Shown here: positions 8,796-16,952 of the stretch, piece after piece
Position numbering within the stretch: position 1 is the stretch's first letter
Layout: every line of letters begins with the position of its first letter
Assembly: GCA_016212515.1 (NCBI GenBank)
Contig: JACRFZ010000011.1
Coordinates: 1 to 64,000 of the forward strand
DNA length: 64,000 nucleotides
Reading direction: 5' to 3'
DNA from: Candidatus Melainabacteria bacterium
Lineage (GTDB): Bacteria > Cyanobacteriota > Vampirovibrionia > Obscuribacterales > Obscuribacteraceae
Translations under genes and position numbers: made by a program
Notes under the pieces: model-generated
Told to the model about the DNA's origin: nothing
Database searches by the model: none
Seen by the model: the letters and a program-made list of their open reading frames with translations, nothing else

Positions 8796-9518
8796 ATGAA
8801 AATAACTCACAAAATCGCCGTCATACTAACCGCCGTTGCTTCCATGAGCTTCACTGCCGCTGCTATCGCCGGCGGTAACGTAGCTGAACAATGGCAGAAT
8901 TCGGAACAGTTCTCCGGTCACTTCCCCGGTCTGAACACGAGCGATCAGGCGCAATGGAGTCAGCAAAAAGGCTGGCACAATGACGCCACCCAGGGTCAAT
9001 GGAGCAAGCAGTTCGGCGGCATCAACGACGCCAATCAAGCACAGTGGAACCAACAAACCGGTAGATTCAACGACGCCAGTCAGGGTCAGTGGAACAAGCA
9101 GCGCGGCTGGGTAAACGACGCCGATCAAGCGCAGTGGAACCAGCAAACCGGCAAGTTCAACGACGCCAGCCAGGGTCAGTTCAACAAGCAGTTCGGCGGT
9201 TTCAACGACGCCACCCAGGGGCAGTGGAACCAGCAACACGGCTGGGTAAACGACGCCAATCAGGAGCAGTGGAACCAGCAAACCGGTAAGTTCAACGACG
9301 CCAGCCAGGGTCAGTTCAACAAGCAGTTCGGCGGTTTCAACGACGCCAGCCAAGCTCAGTGGAATCAACAAAATGGACGGTTCAACAGCGCCGATCAGAC
9401 CCAGCAGAACTTCCAACGTGGCTGGCACAACACCTATGAAGGCAGCCAGTTTTCCACTCAAACCGGCACCGTGAACGACAGCACTCAGTTCCAACAAAGC
9501 ATTCAAGTAAGTCCGTAA
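8796..9518 (+). CDS. Secreted protein built of 15-residue curli-like repeats
   Basis: 240 residues. A signal peptide (about 1-26, ending AAAIAG) is followed by twelve or thirteen tandem units of exactly 15 residues, from about residue 37 to 231. The consensus is [AG]Q[WF]N[QK]Q-x-G-x-[FW]-NDA-x-Q; the aromatic residue returns at 54, 69, 84, 99, 114, 129, 144, 159, 174 and 189. The core Q-x-G-x-x-N-x-A-x-Q is close to the curlin signature (QxGxxNxAxxxQ), but curlin units are 22-23 residues. There are no cysteines. A beta-solenoid or functional amyloid on the cell surface is inferred. No csgG/csgE homologue is visible in the window. Strong terminator downstream. Confidence 0.75.
   Translation: MKITHKIAVILTAVASMSFTAAAIAGGNVAEQWQNSEQFSGHFPGLNTSDQAQWSQQKGWHNDATQGQWSKQFGGINDANQAQWNQQTGRFNDASQGQWNKQRGWVNDADQAQWNQQTGKFNDASQGQFNKQFGGFNDATQGQWNQQHGWVNDANQEQWNQQTGKFNDASQGQFNKQFGGFNDASQAQWNQQNGRFNSADQTQQNFQRGWHNTYEGSQFSTQTGTVNDSTQFQQSIQVSP
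8904..9491 (+). repeat. 45-bp coding tandem repeats, about 13 units
   Basis: DNA counterpart of the 15-residue repeats. Units fall in three kinds (ending GW[VH], TG[KR]F, FGG[FI]) that recur as a triplet of 135 bp. Triplets around 9105-9239 and 9240-9374 are nearly identical at the base level, which points to recent duplication by slippage or unequal exchange. Confidence 0.85.
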
Positions 9519-9627
9519 GACCGAACGAAGCTACCCTAGTGCACTAACCCGGAGCCTGAACGCGAAGTCCTGCAACGGAAGCGCTTCCTCAGGCTCCCAC
9601 CTTAGTCAGGGACAAGACTAACAACAT

Positions 9628-9662
9628 CGACCCGGCAGAATTCTGTCGGGTCGAGCCTTTTT
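9628..9662 (+). terminator. Strong Rho-independent terminator
   Basis: Twelve-base stem CGACCCGGCAGA / TCTGTCGGGTCG (one G-T pair) with a tight loop, followed by AGCCTTTTT. Closes the repeat-protein gene. Confidence 0.88.
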
Positions 9663-9691
9663 CAACTTTAATTCGAATACAGGACTAAAGT

Positions 9692-11656
9692 ATGTCTACA
9701 CCGAAAAACTCCCTCTGGGAAAACTTCCTCACTGTCATCTTCTTCATTCCCGTTACCGCTTACCAGCTATTGAGAGAAAGCGGGGAATGGCTCTGGAAAC
9801 GCATCCGCCGCGCTAACGGTTGGGAACGCTCCCTGGTTGTGGGCGTCGTCGGACTGCCCATAAGCGGTGCAAGCGCCTGGCAGGTAGCCAACCTTCTTGC
9901 CTTCCACTACGGTCTCGGAGGTCTCAGTTGGTTCTTCTGCTTTATCGTCAGCGCGGTATTGATCTGGTCGCATGCCTGGTCATCACTCTACTATTTCGGA
10001 CTGAGGCATGTCTGGAATCTCTGCGAAAAAGCCTTCAAACAGTGGGACCGTTTCTGTCGCAACGGCTTGCACCCTATGTTGCGAGCCTTAACCGACTGGA
10101 CAAGACAGGCGCCGGGAGCCAATAAGCTCTGGCTAGCCGTGGAAAATGAAGACGGGCGAAGCGGCACAGCAGTGCGCGTACTGGAAGTAATTGCAGGTGT
10201 TTCCATATTCGGCGGCGCCGCCTACACAGGCTATCTGACTTATGGAGCAGTAACGGCTACGGCTCTGGTTGATTCCGGCACCCTCATGATGATTCTGGGT
10301 TTGACGGCAGCCGCCACAGTCTTCGGCTCAATCATGATGTGTTTAATCAGTCTGGCGGAGGGTAAAGCACCGGCAATCGTTGCCGCTTACAGTGCCCTTC
10401 TTGCAGGCGCCACCGCTTACGCGGCCACGCAGTTTCCCCTGGTCAGCCAAACTCCAATAAGCAATTCCGCAGGCATCGCACTGGGCGTCTTTGATTTCTT
10501 TGTCAACGTCACCTATGTACTGCCGCTGGCCATAAGCCTGATGCAGTCCGGCACCATCAAACGCCTGGTGGAGCACTGGTTCGACCTGATCAAAGACTCC
10601 TACGCGGAAGAAGAGAACAAAGACTTCCAACGTTTCTACCAGCATGCACTTAACCTGACATTGGCTCCGGTTCTTGGCTTTACCATCTACATAATGGCCA
10701 CAGCCAGTGCCTTGCCGGTCTGGTCAGCCGCCCTGCTTGCCGCCGCAACTGCTATTTACAGCTATTGCGAAGCTTTCCGCAAACGTCTGAACTCCTACCG
10801 CTGCAATCTGGAAATGGGCACGATCATCGTCTTTCTAACCGGCGCTGCCGCCTTCACCTTTATGCCTGCTGCCAACGGGGCCCTAAGCGTCGCCTGGGCA
10901 ATCGGCTCCATGGTCTTCACTTACCTGTTCGCCTATCCGGCTTTCTACCTGACCACACGGATGATTGCCACTCGCGTCAACGTAGGCACCGTCAACTGCG
11001 GCACCCTGGGCTTGAGCCTGGAAAAACTGCACGGCAGTCTTTCGGCCTCAGTAACTGCCATGTTTGAAGCGTTGCGCACCAAAAGACGGGAAGCTTTCGA
11101 CGACAACTCCAACTTCTCGGCGCTTTTCGGTCACGTGCTTAACCTGGTTATCGTAGCCACCGCCGTATACTCGGGCACTCCCGTAGCCATGGACTATTTG
11201 ACCAGCTCCTTCTGGTTAAACGCAGCTATCGCCTTCTTCGTAGCCACTAACGGTTTCGTGCTGTTGGGCAAACTCTTCTCAAGCTATAGCGCCCACACCT
11301 GGGCCGTTGTTCTGGGACTGAGTTCTGCTGCCTTCACAGGCTACTACTCTTATCAGGTGAGCGACAGCGTAGTCACGGCCGTAGTTCTAGCTGCAGCAGT
11401 GGCAGACATCGCCGCCTATGTGGTAGCACCGCTCTCCTACCTGACCGTGCGCAATGTCACCGCCGGAGTCACTCCCGGTCTGGCTAAGTTTGCCAGAGAA
11501 AGCTTCGACGCCATCTGGTCGATCTACGTCAGAATCTGGGCAGCAATCGGCACACGCTTTGCCATTGTGATGACCATACTGGCGCCAATCTTCGCAAGCA
11601 TCATCAACGCCTGCCGAGCAGTGAGCGCCACGGTAAGCAGAATTTTCGGACACTAA
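9692..11656 (+). CDS. Large polytopic membrane protein, 654 residues, unknown
   Basis: No known family recognised. Hydrophobic segments recur through the whole length, probably fifteen or more, broken by three cytosolic-looking basic or acidic stretches (about residues 105-155, 295-315, 445-475). Two of these lead into similar sequences: FQRFYQHALNL (about 311) and FSALFGHVLNL (about 475), each followed by several helices, which suggests an internal duplication. There is no ATPase or transporter signature I can name. The gene sits between the repeat-protein gene and two small soluble genes that follow within 40 bases, so it may share a transcript with those. Confidence 0.65.
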   Translation: MSTPKNSLWENFLTVIFFIPVTAYQLLRESGEWLWKRIRRANGWERSLVVGVVGLPISGASAWQVANLLAFHYGLGGLSWFFCFIVSAVLIWSHAWSSLYYFGLRHVWNLCEKAFKQWDRFCRNGLHPMLRALTDWTRQAPGANKLWLAVENEDGRSGTAVRVLEVIAGVSIFGGAAYTGYLTYGAVTATALVDSGTLMMILGLTAAATVFGSIMMCLISLAEGKAPAIVAAYSALLAGATAYAATQFPLVSQTPISNSAGIALGVFDFFVNVTYVLPLAISLMQSGTIKRLVEHWFDLIKDSYAEEENKDFQRFYQHALNLTLAPVLGFTIYIMATASALPVWSAALLAAATAIYSYCEAFRKRLNSYRCNLEMGTIIVFLTGAAAFTFMPAANGALSVAWAIGSMVFTYLFAYPAFYLTTRMIATRVNVGTVNCGTLGLSLEKLHGSLSASVTAMFEALRTKRREAFDDNSNFSALFGHVLNLVIVATAVYSGTPVAMDYLTSSFWLNAAIAFFVATNGFVLLGKLFSSYSAHTWAVVLGLSSAAFTGYYSYQVSDSVVTAVVLAAAVADIAAYVVAPLSYLTVRNVTAGVTPGLAKFARESFDAIWSIYVRIWAAIGTRFAIVMTILAPIFASIINACRAVSATVSRIFGH

Positions 11657-11693
11657 AACGAGCATCTATATAACCGCCAGCGAGGGAGACCCA

Positions 11694-12038
11694 TTGAAGG
11701 CTCAAATAAATCTAGACGCAGACGATGTGATCGAACTGATCAAAACCGTCTTGCTGAGAAAAGATTGCCGGGTAACGGCTGAACCAATCTTAAGGGGTAT
11801 CAATTCCAGAAACATGCGCATCACCGTTTCGTTCATTCAAAACGGTGCCCTGAGCACGACAACTCTGAGTAAAGATGAGCTCAAGAACATGATAGCCGAA
11901 GACTTCCGTCTACGAGGCTATTCTGTGATGCGCCCCTTTGTCGACCTGCTTCACGGCAATAGACAGAGCTTTCCACCAGGCATGGTTGGTGCATTCTGCG
12001 CCATCGTCAACATCAACCTGCCTTACCAACTCAACTAA
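11694..12038 (+). CDS. Hypothetical protein, 114 residues (TTG start)
   Basis: The start is TTG at 11694, decided by GAGGGAGA five bases before it; no ATG fits. The N-terminus MKAQINLDADDVIELI and the segment RITVSFIQNG suggest an alpha/beta soluble fold; the middle (LSKDELKNMIAEDFRLRG) is helical. No family recognised. It lies 37 bases after the large membrane protein and 29 before the next gene, so the three probably form an operon. Confidence 0.65.
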   Translation: MKAQINLDADDVIELIKTVLLRKDCRVTAEPILRGINSRNMRITVSFIQNGALSTTTLSKDELKNMIAEDFRLRGYSVMRPFVDLLHGNRQSFPPGMVGAFCAIVNINLPYQLN

Positions 12039-12067
12039 TCCGAAGTAAATTCAGGAGAAATAGTATT

Positions 12068-12556
12068 ATGCAAAACACAACCGTAGCCCTACCTGTAAAT
12101 GCTGTCGACGGCGACTGGAATACCCTCAAAAACTGGGGTCTGACTCAAGTCGGCGAGCCCAATTCGCTTACCGTTATGACCGAGTTGCCGGCTGGTTGGA
12201 AGCTCAGCGAAAGAAACAGCGTTGAAGCCAAAAGTGCTCCCACTGGTCAGCAACTGCAGTATGACCTGATCGATGAATACGGTCGCAAGCGCGCCGATGT
12301 TGTGATCATCACGGCACCACGCAAGAAAGCTTTCATCAGCCTCTGCCGCCGTTATGTGATCGCACCCACTCCGGAGTCCGACACTACCAACGTTGGCTTC
12401 CGAGTTCTCGATGGCGGCAGCGAAGTCTTCCGTACTGCCCAGGTTGCTTGCAGCACCACCGAAAATGACAAACGCAATCAGATTCGAGCGGTAGCAAGCC
12501 AGTGGCTGTCCGAACATTATCCCGACTACCATAACACCGCCGCCTACTGGAACTGA
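12068..12556 (+). CDS. Hypothetical soluble protein, 162 residues
   Basis: No family recognised. The sequence alternates beta-like stretches (QLQYDLIDEYGRKRADVVII, KAFISLCRRYVI) and ends in a helix with aromatic residues (SQWLSEHYPDYHNTAAYWN). No signal peptide. AGGAG lies at the right distance before the ATG. Likely cotranscribed with the gene upstream; a long hairpin follows. Confidence 0.65.
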   Translation: MQNTTVALPVNAVDGDWNTLKNWGLTQVGEPNSLTVMTELPAGWKLSERNSVEAKSAPTGQQLQYDLIDEYGRKRADVVIITAPRKKAFISLCRRYVIAPTPESDTTNVGFRVLDGGSEVFRTAQVACSTTENDKRNQIRAVASQWLSEHYPDYHNTAAYWN

Positions 12557-12610
12557 TTGACGGCGAACCGCAGCACTGATCTTGCCCGCAGGCAAGACTA
12601 GTCTGTCACC

Positions 12611-12646
12611 AGGAGCGACACCCAGGAGAGGTCCGGTGTCGCTCCT
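12611..12646 (+). terminator. Long perfect hairpin (terminator-like, no U-tract)
   Basis: Twelve-base perfect stem AGGAGCGACACC / GGTGTCGCTCCT with a 12-base loop. The stem is strong but is followed by TCCTAACG and not by a T run, so it may be a processing or stability element as much as a terminator. A smaller hairpin, CTTGCC / GGCAAG, precedes it. Confidence 0.6.
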
Positions 12647-12670
12647 TCCTAACGCAAAAGAGTAACCTCC

Positions 12671-13096
12671 ATGAACCAAAACAAACAGAACGGCAATCCC
12701 TATCCACTTCTTCCACTCATCATGATTTCACTTAGCTTGCTAACCATCGTTAGCGTCGGTCTATTCTCCCAGGCACCAGGTCAAGCCTCCATTCCACCGG
12801 CATGCCAGGCTGCGGTAACAATTACGCCGCAGTTGGACAATGTCTATGTCATTGAAGCCTCAGGTATGCTGGAAGCACCGGCAATAGTCGACATTGGCGG
12901 CGAAGCACCGGGTCTGACTCTAGTGAGCGGCAACGATGCGTTCGCACTCAGTTTCACCGAAAAGCCCGCTCTCGCTTCCACGGCTAATCAACTGGTCGGA
13001 AAATGCGTAAAAGTTAGCGGCGTCCTGAAAGAAGCGGGAGGCGTCGAAAGACCGCCCAGAAAAGTGATAGATGTCACTAGCCTGACCAGTATCTAA
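12671..13096 (+). CDS. Membrane-anchored or secreted protein, 141 residues
   Basis: An uncleaved signal anchor or signal peptide occupies residues 13-35 (LLPLIMISLSLLTIVSVG). The external domain has two Cys residues (PPACQAA and VGKCVKV) which may pair, and a beta-rich pattern in which VKVSGVLKEAG and RKVIDVTSLTSI resemble the strands of an OB-fold domain. No family recognised. Shine-Dalgarno sequence is weak. It closes the envelope gene run. Confidence 0.6.
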   Translation: MNQNKQNGNPYPLLPLIMISLSLLTIVSVGLFSQAPGQASIPPACQAAVTITPQLDNVYVIEASGMLEAPAIVDIGGEAPGLTLVSGNDAFALSFTEKPALASTANQLVGKCVKVSGVLKEAGGVERPPRKVIDVTSLTSI

Positions 13097-13509
13097 GCTG
13101 AGCGAGCTTGCACCAGCTAGAGCGAGGTACATGAGCGGCAATTTAGAAGAGGCGTTTAGGCTGTTCTTAACCTTTGAAGCTCTTGAGAAACCACACCTGC
13201 CGGGGCCGGAGAACTGCTAAACGCCGCCCCATCAACTCTGGAACCAACTTTACCGAAGCTAAGCAAGACACCACCCTCAGGTTCTTTTTTAACTTTTTGG
13301 CCCTTTTCGACAGACACTTTGGCTTTTTCTTAATGGCAATAGCTTTCAACAACTTCCTAGATTGAAAAAGTTCCATCCATATTGCTTGAAAGTCAAAGCC
13401 CACCCTTCGAAAAACCGACCATACGCCACTAGCGCTACTAATTCATCTCCACTCAGCCCCGCTTCAGCGGCGGCAGTCTTTGATTGTCTAACTCTTCTGG
13501 GAGTTTACT
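13097..13509. other. Intergenic region, nothing supported
   Basis: About 410 bases between the envelope gene run and the Usp-like gene. T-rich in the centre (13281-13335). A Lys-rich ORF on the other strand lacks a ribosome binding site and was set aside. The promoter for the next operon is expected here, but I could not pick it out. Confidence 0.35.
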
Positions 13510-14277
13510 ATGAACCCAAAACAAACCAAGCTGATTATCGGCGTGGACTACTTCCGCAACATCGACCGTGTGCCGAATCTGTCCTTTGCCCGAGCGCTCA
13601 TGCAATACCTCGATGTGGAACTCATCCATGTCCGCGCCACCGCACCAGGGGCAGACCTCACTCACCTGGCTGAAGAACAAGCCACACGCATCCGCCAGGA
13701 CGTGTCGCGTCTCACGCAGATACCGGAAGACTGCGTGGTAATCGTGCCGGACTTCCCGCCCGGTGCCCTCATCATCGACAACTATCCGGACCGCAATCGC
13801 CAGAACCTGATCTGGCTGGCTCCCATGGATGAGCGGGGACTGACCACACGGCTCCGGGGCGCCGCCGCCGAAGCTTCCATCATGGTGCCTTTCGGCAACG
13901 GCAATTCCTGCCTGAAGGCGCTGCGACTGGCTGCTCCCATCGCCAGAGGCAGCGGCGCCGCACTGCTCTTCTACCACACCACCTGGAAAATTCCCGGTCT
14001 CACCTCACTCAAAGCGGATGACCACATGTGCCGCGAAGCCATCGCCATTCGCAAACAACTGGAAGAGGAAGCGACTTCACTCTCCCTGCCCTTCCAGACA
14101 TTGATTGAAACCGCCGAGGACGTAGCCGACGGCATCGTGCAAGCAGCCGTCTTGCAGCGCAGCCGGCTGATCGTCATGCCCCGCAGCCAGACTGTGGAAG
14201 TCGGCGACTACTGTTTGCGCGTCTTCGACAAGTCGCCAGTGCCGGTTATCACCATCGGCAAAGAGGTGTCATCATGA
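13510..14277 (+). CDS. Universal stress protein-like protein
   Basis: 255 residues. It opens with KLIIGVDYFRN, like the first strand of a UspA domain, and near the C-terminus has DGIVQAAVLQRSRLIVMPRS followed by SPVPVITIG, the typical closing strands of such domains. Two Usp-like halves of about 125 residues appear to be joined, as in the UspE type. The ATP-binding G-2x-G-9x-G(S/T) motif is not evident. GGGAG lies before ATG. Its stop overlaps the start of the cation transporter by four bases (ATGA), so the two are translationally coupled; a link to metal stress is plausible. Confidence 0.6.
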   Translation: MNPKQTKLIIGVDYFRNIDRVPNLSFARALMQYLDVELIHVRATAPGADLTHLAEEQATRIRQDVSRLTQIPEDCVVIVPDFPPGALIIDNYPDRNRQNLIWLAPMDERGLTTRLRGAAAEASIMVPFGNGNSCLKALRLAAPIARGSGAALLFYHTTWKIPGLTSLKADDHMCREAIAIRKQLEEEATSLSLPFQTLIETAEDVADGIVQAAVLQRSRLIVMPRSQTVEVGDYCLRVFDKSPVPVITIGKEVSS

Positions 14278-15575
14278 AAGGTCAAAGCGAATCCCAGGCC
14301 GGAGCAGAAACCACACAGGGGCTCTGGCGTGAGCGCCTCTACAACCCCTACACGGTCATGTGGCTGGTGGTCTTGATGTATACCATCAAGGTGGCCACCA
14401 AACTCACAGCCGGCTACCTGACCAACTCACCGGTCTTCATCTCCGACGGCTATCACAACCTCTCCGACATCCTCCAGGCTTTCGCCGTCATGGTGGTTGT
14501 CTACATGGCTCGCCGTCCGCCCAATACCGACTACCCCCTGGGTAAGAGCAATATCGAATTCTTCTCATCGCTGGTGATCGGGCTGAGTTTACTGGTCCTG
14601 GGCGCGCAATTCGCTCTGCAATCGCTGGTAGGTCTGCTCTACTACTTGCCGCAAACCGACCAGGCCGTGCGCGCCTATATCACCTTCTTGCCCGACCACA
14701 AACCTCTGCTCACCGACGCCTCCAGTTATCCCTGGCTGATAGGCATCATGGCCGGCAGCGGACTGCTCTCCTGGTTGGTCTCTCGTTACCAGATTACGGT
14801 CGGACGTTCCACCGGCCATACATCCCTGGTAGCCGACGGAGAGGAAACAGCTTCCGATGGGCGCATCGAGTTGATTGCCATGTTGGGGGTGGTCGGTCAG
14901 TTTCTCTTCGGAGCGCCCTGGCTCGAGTATCCCCTCGCCTTGCTGGTGGCCACCCTGGTCATCCACACCGGTAAGGAACTGTTCATGCAAGCCTTCCGCG
15001 CCCTCTTGCAGCACGCCCTGCCCCAGGAAGTAGAAGAAGAAATCAGGGACATCACCCTGGATGTGGCCGGAGTCAGCGATTTACTGGCGCTAAAAACCTT
15101 CCAGGTCGGACAGGTAGCCGTTTGTTTGCTCACCCTGCGTACCAAACTGGGCGCTGAAAAGGTGGGTTTCGTGCGCCTCGGCGTCGAGCAGCGACTGACG
15201 GACTATCTCAAGGAAGCCGGCTACATAAGCTCGAAAATTCACCTCAAGTTCAAAGGTGAGGCTGTGCGTCGCTATCGCATTGCTTATGCCATGGCGCAAG
15301 CGGATACTGGCATGGTGGTAGCGCCAGATCTGCAAGCAGCCAGCCATCTGGCTATCTGCGACGTGGAAGACGGCCACATCACCAGAGCCAGAATGGAAGT
15401 GAAACCAGCGCAGCCGGAGCCGTTCTTACAAGAAAAGCTGGTGGACCGGCTCTTTGTCTTTTCAGCCGGCCAGCAAGCGCCTGCCCTGAAGCAACTTATC
15501 GCCGTCAAACCCGGCGAAAAGGCAATCGAGATTGTTCAATCTACGGTCTTGATGCCTGATCTGCTCGGTCTCTGA
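14274..15575 (+). CDS. Cation diffusion facilitator transporter with extended C-terminus
   Basis: 433 residues. The CDF pattern is clear: six membrane segments, TM2 with SDGYHNLSD (His61/Asp65 of the metal site), the YPLGKSNIEFFSSL loop, and TM5 with ADGEETASDG, where the usual His of the HxxxD pair is Glu191 (Asp195 kept). A cytoplasmic dimerisation domain follows (QEVEEEIRDI ...). The last 110 residues go beyond the usual length and resemble the NifX/NifB-type fold (ICDVEDGHITRARME, LFVFSAGQQAPALKQ); that is a guess. Likely exports divalent metal ions by proton antiport. Coupled to the Usp-like gene. Confidence 0.85.
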   Translation: MKGQSESQAGAETTQGLWRERLYNPYTVMWLVVLMYTIKVATKLTAGYLTNSPVFISDGYHNLSDILQAFAVMVVVYMARRPPNTDYPLGKSNIEFFSSLVIGLSLLVLGAQFALQSLVGLLYYLPQTDQAVRAYITFLPDHKPLLTDASSYPWLIGIMAGSGLLSWLVSRYQITVGRSTGHTSLVADGEETASDGRIELIAMLGVVGQFLFGAPWLEYPLALLVATLVIHTGKELFMQAFRALLQHALPQEVEEEIRDITLDVAGVSDLLALKTFQVGQVAVCLLTLRTKLGAEKVGFVRLGVEQRLTDYLKEAGYISSKIHLKFKGEAVRRYRIAYAMAQADTGMVVAPDLQAASHLAICDVEDGHITRARMEVKPAQPEPFLQEKLVDRLFVFSAGQQAPALKQLIAVKPGEKAIEIVQSTVLMPDLLGL

Positions 15576-15633
15576 AGGTCGCACCACAATCGACCAAAAG
15601 CGTTCCCATCAACCCAAGCAAGAGGAAAACTCA

Positions 15634-15867
15634 ATGAGCATACCGTTTGAATACGACCCAACCGAATATGGTTCCCTGGAAGAAGCAGCTCAAAGCCGCG
15701 CCGCCATGGAGCAGGAATTCGGCAAACCTTCCAAACCCCATGCCAATACGGAGTTTGGTCGCCGCGTCAATCAACTGCACTTCCAGCAAGAAGCAGCCAT
15801 GAACGACGAGTTCGGCTGGCACGGCACCACTCGTGAGGGACTGGCCAAGAGGTGGGGACTGGACTGA
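15634..15867 (+). CDS. Small acidic protein, 77 residues
   Basis: Highly charged, no hydrophobic stretch and no signal. It contains two similar halves around EAAQSRAAMEQEFGKP and HFQQEAAMNDEFGWHG, so an internal duplication of about 40 residues is possible. AGAGGAAA lies before ATG. Function unknown. It follows the transporter by 58 bases and is closed by a hairpin, so it may be the third gene of that operon. Confidence 0.6.
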   Translation: MSIPFEYDPTEYGSLEEAAQSRAAMEQEFGKPSKPHANTEFGRRVNQLHFQQEAAMNDEFGWHGTTREGLAKRWGLD

Positions 15868-15972
15868 CGGCAAGGCACCGCCTACAGTATCACTCTTCCC
15901 TCTCTAACTAAAACCGGAGCGTCTAATTCCGCCGCCTCCGCTACCAGACGACCGCCTGACGCTTACCATCAA

Positions 15973-16011
15973 GGGGAATGAGAAGCCCGCAAGAGCCTCT
16001 CATTCCCCCTT
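15973..16011 (+). terminator. Terminator between convergent genes
   Basis: Eleven-base perfect stem GGGGAATGAGA / TCTCATTCCCC with a 14-base loop, followed by CCTTCT. Ends the + strand operon; the next gene is convergent. Confidence 0.65.
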
Positions 16012-16077
16012 CTAAAAAACTTTGCCGAATTGTATTATTTCATTTAGTAGTCAAGCGGAAACAAAAGGCGTCCCACT

Positions 16078-16818
16078 CTAGCCTTCTTGCATTTCTTCTT
16101 CCAGTCGTTCGTATTCGGCCGAACCAATAACCCAGAGAAAAGATTGAATGTCATGGTAGTCTCTCGGCTCCAGGTCTCGAATAGCCTCAAAGGTCAAATC
16201 GGCAAAGTGTAATAAGCTATCGTAAGTTGTAAAACAGGGTCGGGAGGAATAGTCGAGATCGTACTTCAGCTCAAGGGCTGCCGCTTTCATGGCTGTCGGC
16301 TTAAGAATGATGTGCTTGCTCGGCTGGGCGATAAAAGGAAAGAATGTTGCCACCGGCCACGATAGCACTCGCGATTTTTTACGCGGCAAGTCGCCCAGGG
16401 CTACAAGCCACTGAATGAAACGACCGGACAATGGTCCACGCTCATACAGCAGCCCGTAGAGCCCTTCCGCAAAAGTTCTGGCGCCGCCGGGAGCCTTGAC
16501 GCCATCACGCAAAGCCATCTTCTCGAAGGAGAAAATGAAATTGGTGCGCGCCTCTACCTGCAGGGCCCTCATGGCAATTTCATCGTATAGACCTTTATTC
16601 ATCAAGGTTTTGAACTTGTCGCAGGCAAGGTGCTCCTGAAATAGTTTGTGCGCCTCCCATTTATAGGTGCGCTCCCAATCGATGTACTGCTGGTCTTGAA
16701 AGGAATTGGGAAAGAAGCGCAGGAAACGCTTCTTGTGCCGGCTAAGGGCCTTTTGATCGAGCTTTACAGTTGGTTTCACAGCTTCCTCTGGCAAAATAAT
16801 CATGCAAGAAATCAGCAT
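16078..16818 (-). CDS. Conserved hypothetical protein
   Basis: About 246 residues from the ATG at 16818; a GTG at 16851 or an ATG at 16803 are alternatives. The N-terminal part is basic and helical; the C-terminal part has a distinctive pattern (SWPVATFFPFIAQP, KHIILKPTAMKAAA, YHDIQSFLWVIGS) that I have the impression of having met in other uncharacterised bacterial proteins, although I cannot name the family. No membrane segment or catalytic signature. It follows the HTH-like gene on the same strand by about 130 bases. Confidence 0.6.
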   Translation of the reverse strand: MLISCMIILPEEAVKPTVKLDQKALSRHKKRFLRFFPNSFQDQQYIDWERTYKWEAHKLFQEHLACDKFKTLMNKGLYDEIAMRALQVEARTNFIFSFEKMALRDGVKAPGGARTFAEGLYGLLYERGPLSGRFIQWLVALGDLPRKKSRVLSWPVATFFPFIAQPSKHIILKPTAMKAAALELKYDLDYSSRPCFTTYDSLLHFADLTFEAIRDLEPRDYHDIQSFLWVIGSAEYERLEEEMQEG

Positions 16819-16952
16819 TATATCTTGCCCGTCCCTCGAATTACCGTTCACGAACAGAAAGCCTTCCCCTCAGTCTTCACGGTTAGGTTAGAGCAGAGCA
16901 ATAGTCGAGCCAAGACCGCTCCGGCCCGACTACTGCACCTTCCAATTCCCAG

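Noticed and set aside
8904..9491. Regular 45-bp repeats considered as a CRISPR array
   Set aside because: The repeats are in frame, have no unique spacers, and encode a continuous 15-residue protein repeat after a signal peptide.
8826..9506. Long - strand ORF with Leu/Val repeats opposite the repeat protein
   Set aside because: It is the mirror of the coding repeats; no ribosome binding site, and the + strand frame has a signal peptide and a terminator.
13167..13403. 78-codon Lys/Arg-rich ORF on the - strand
   Set aside because: GTG start without a ribosome binding site, in a T-rich intergenic stretch; basic composition follows from base composition.
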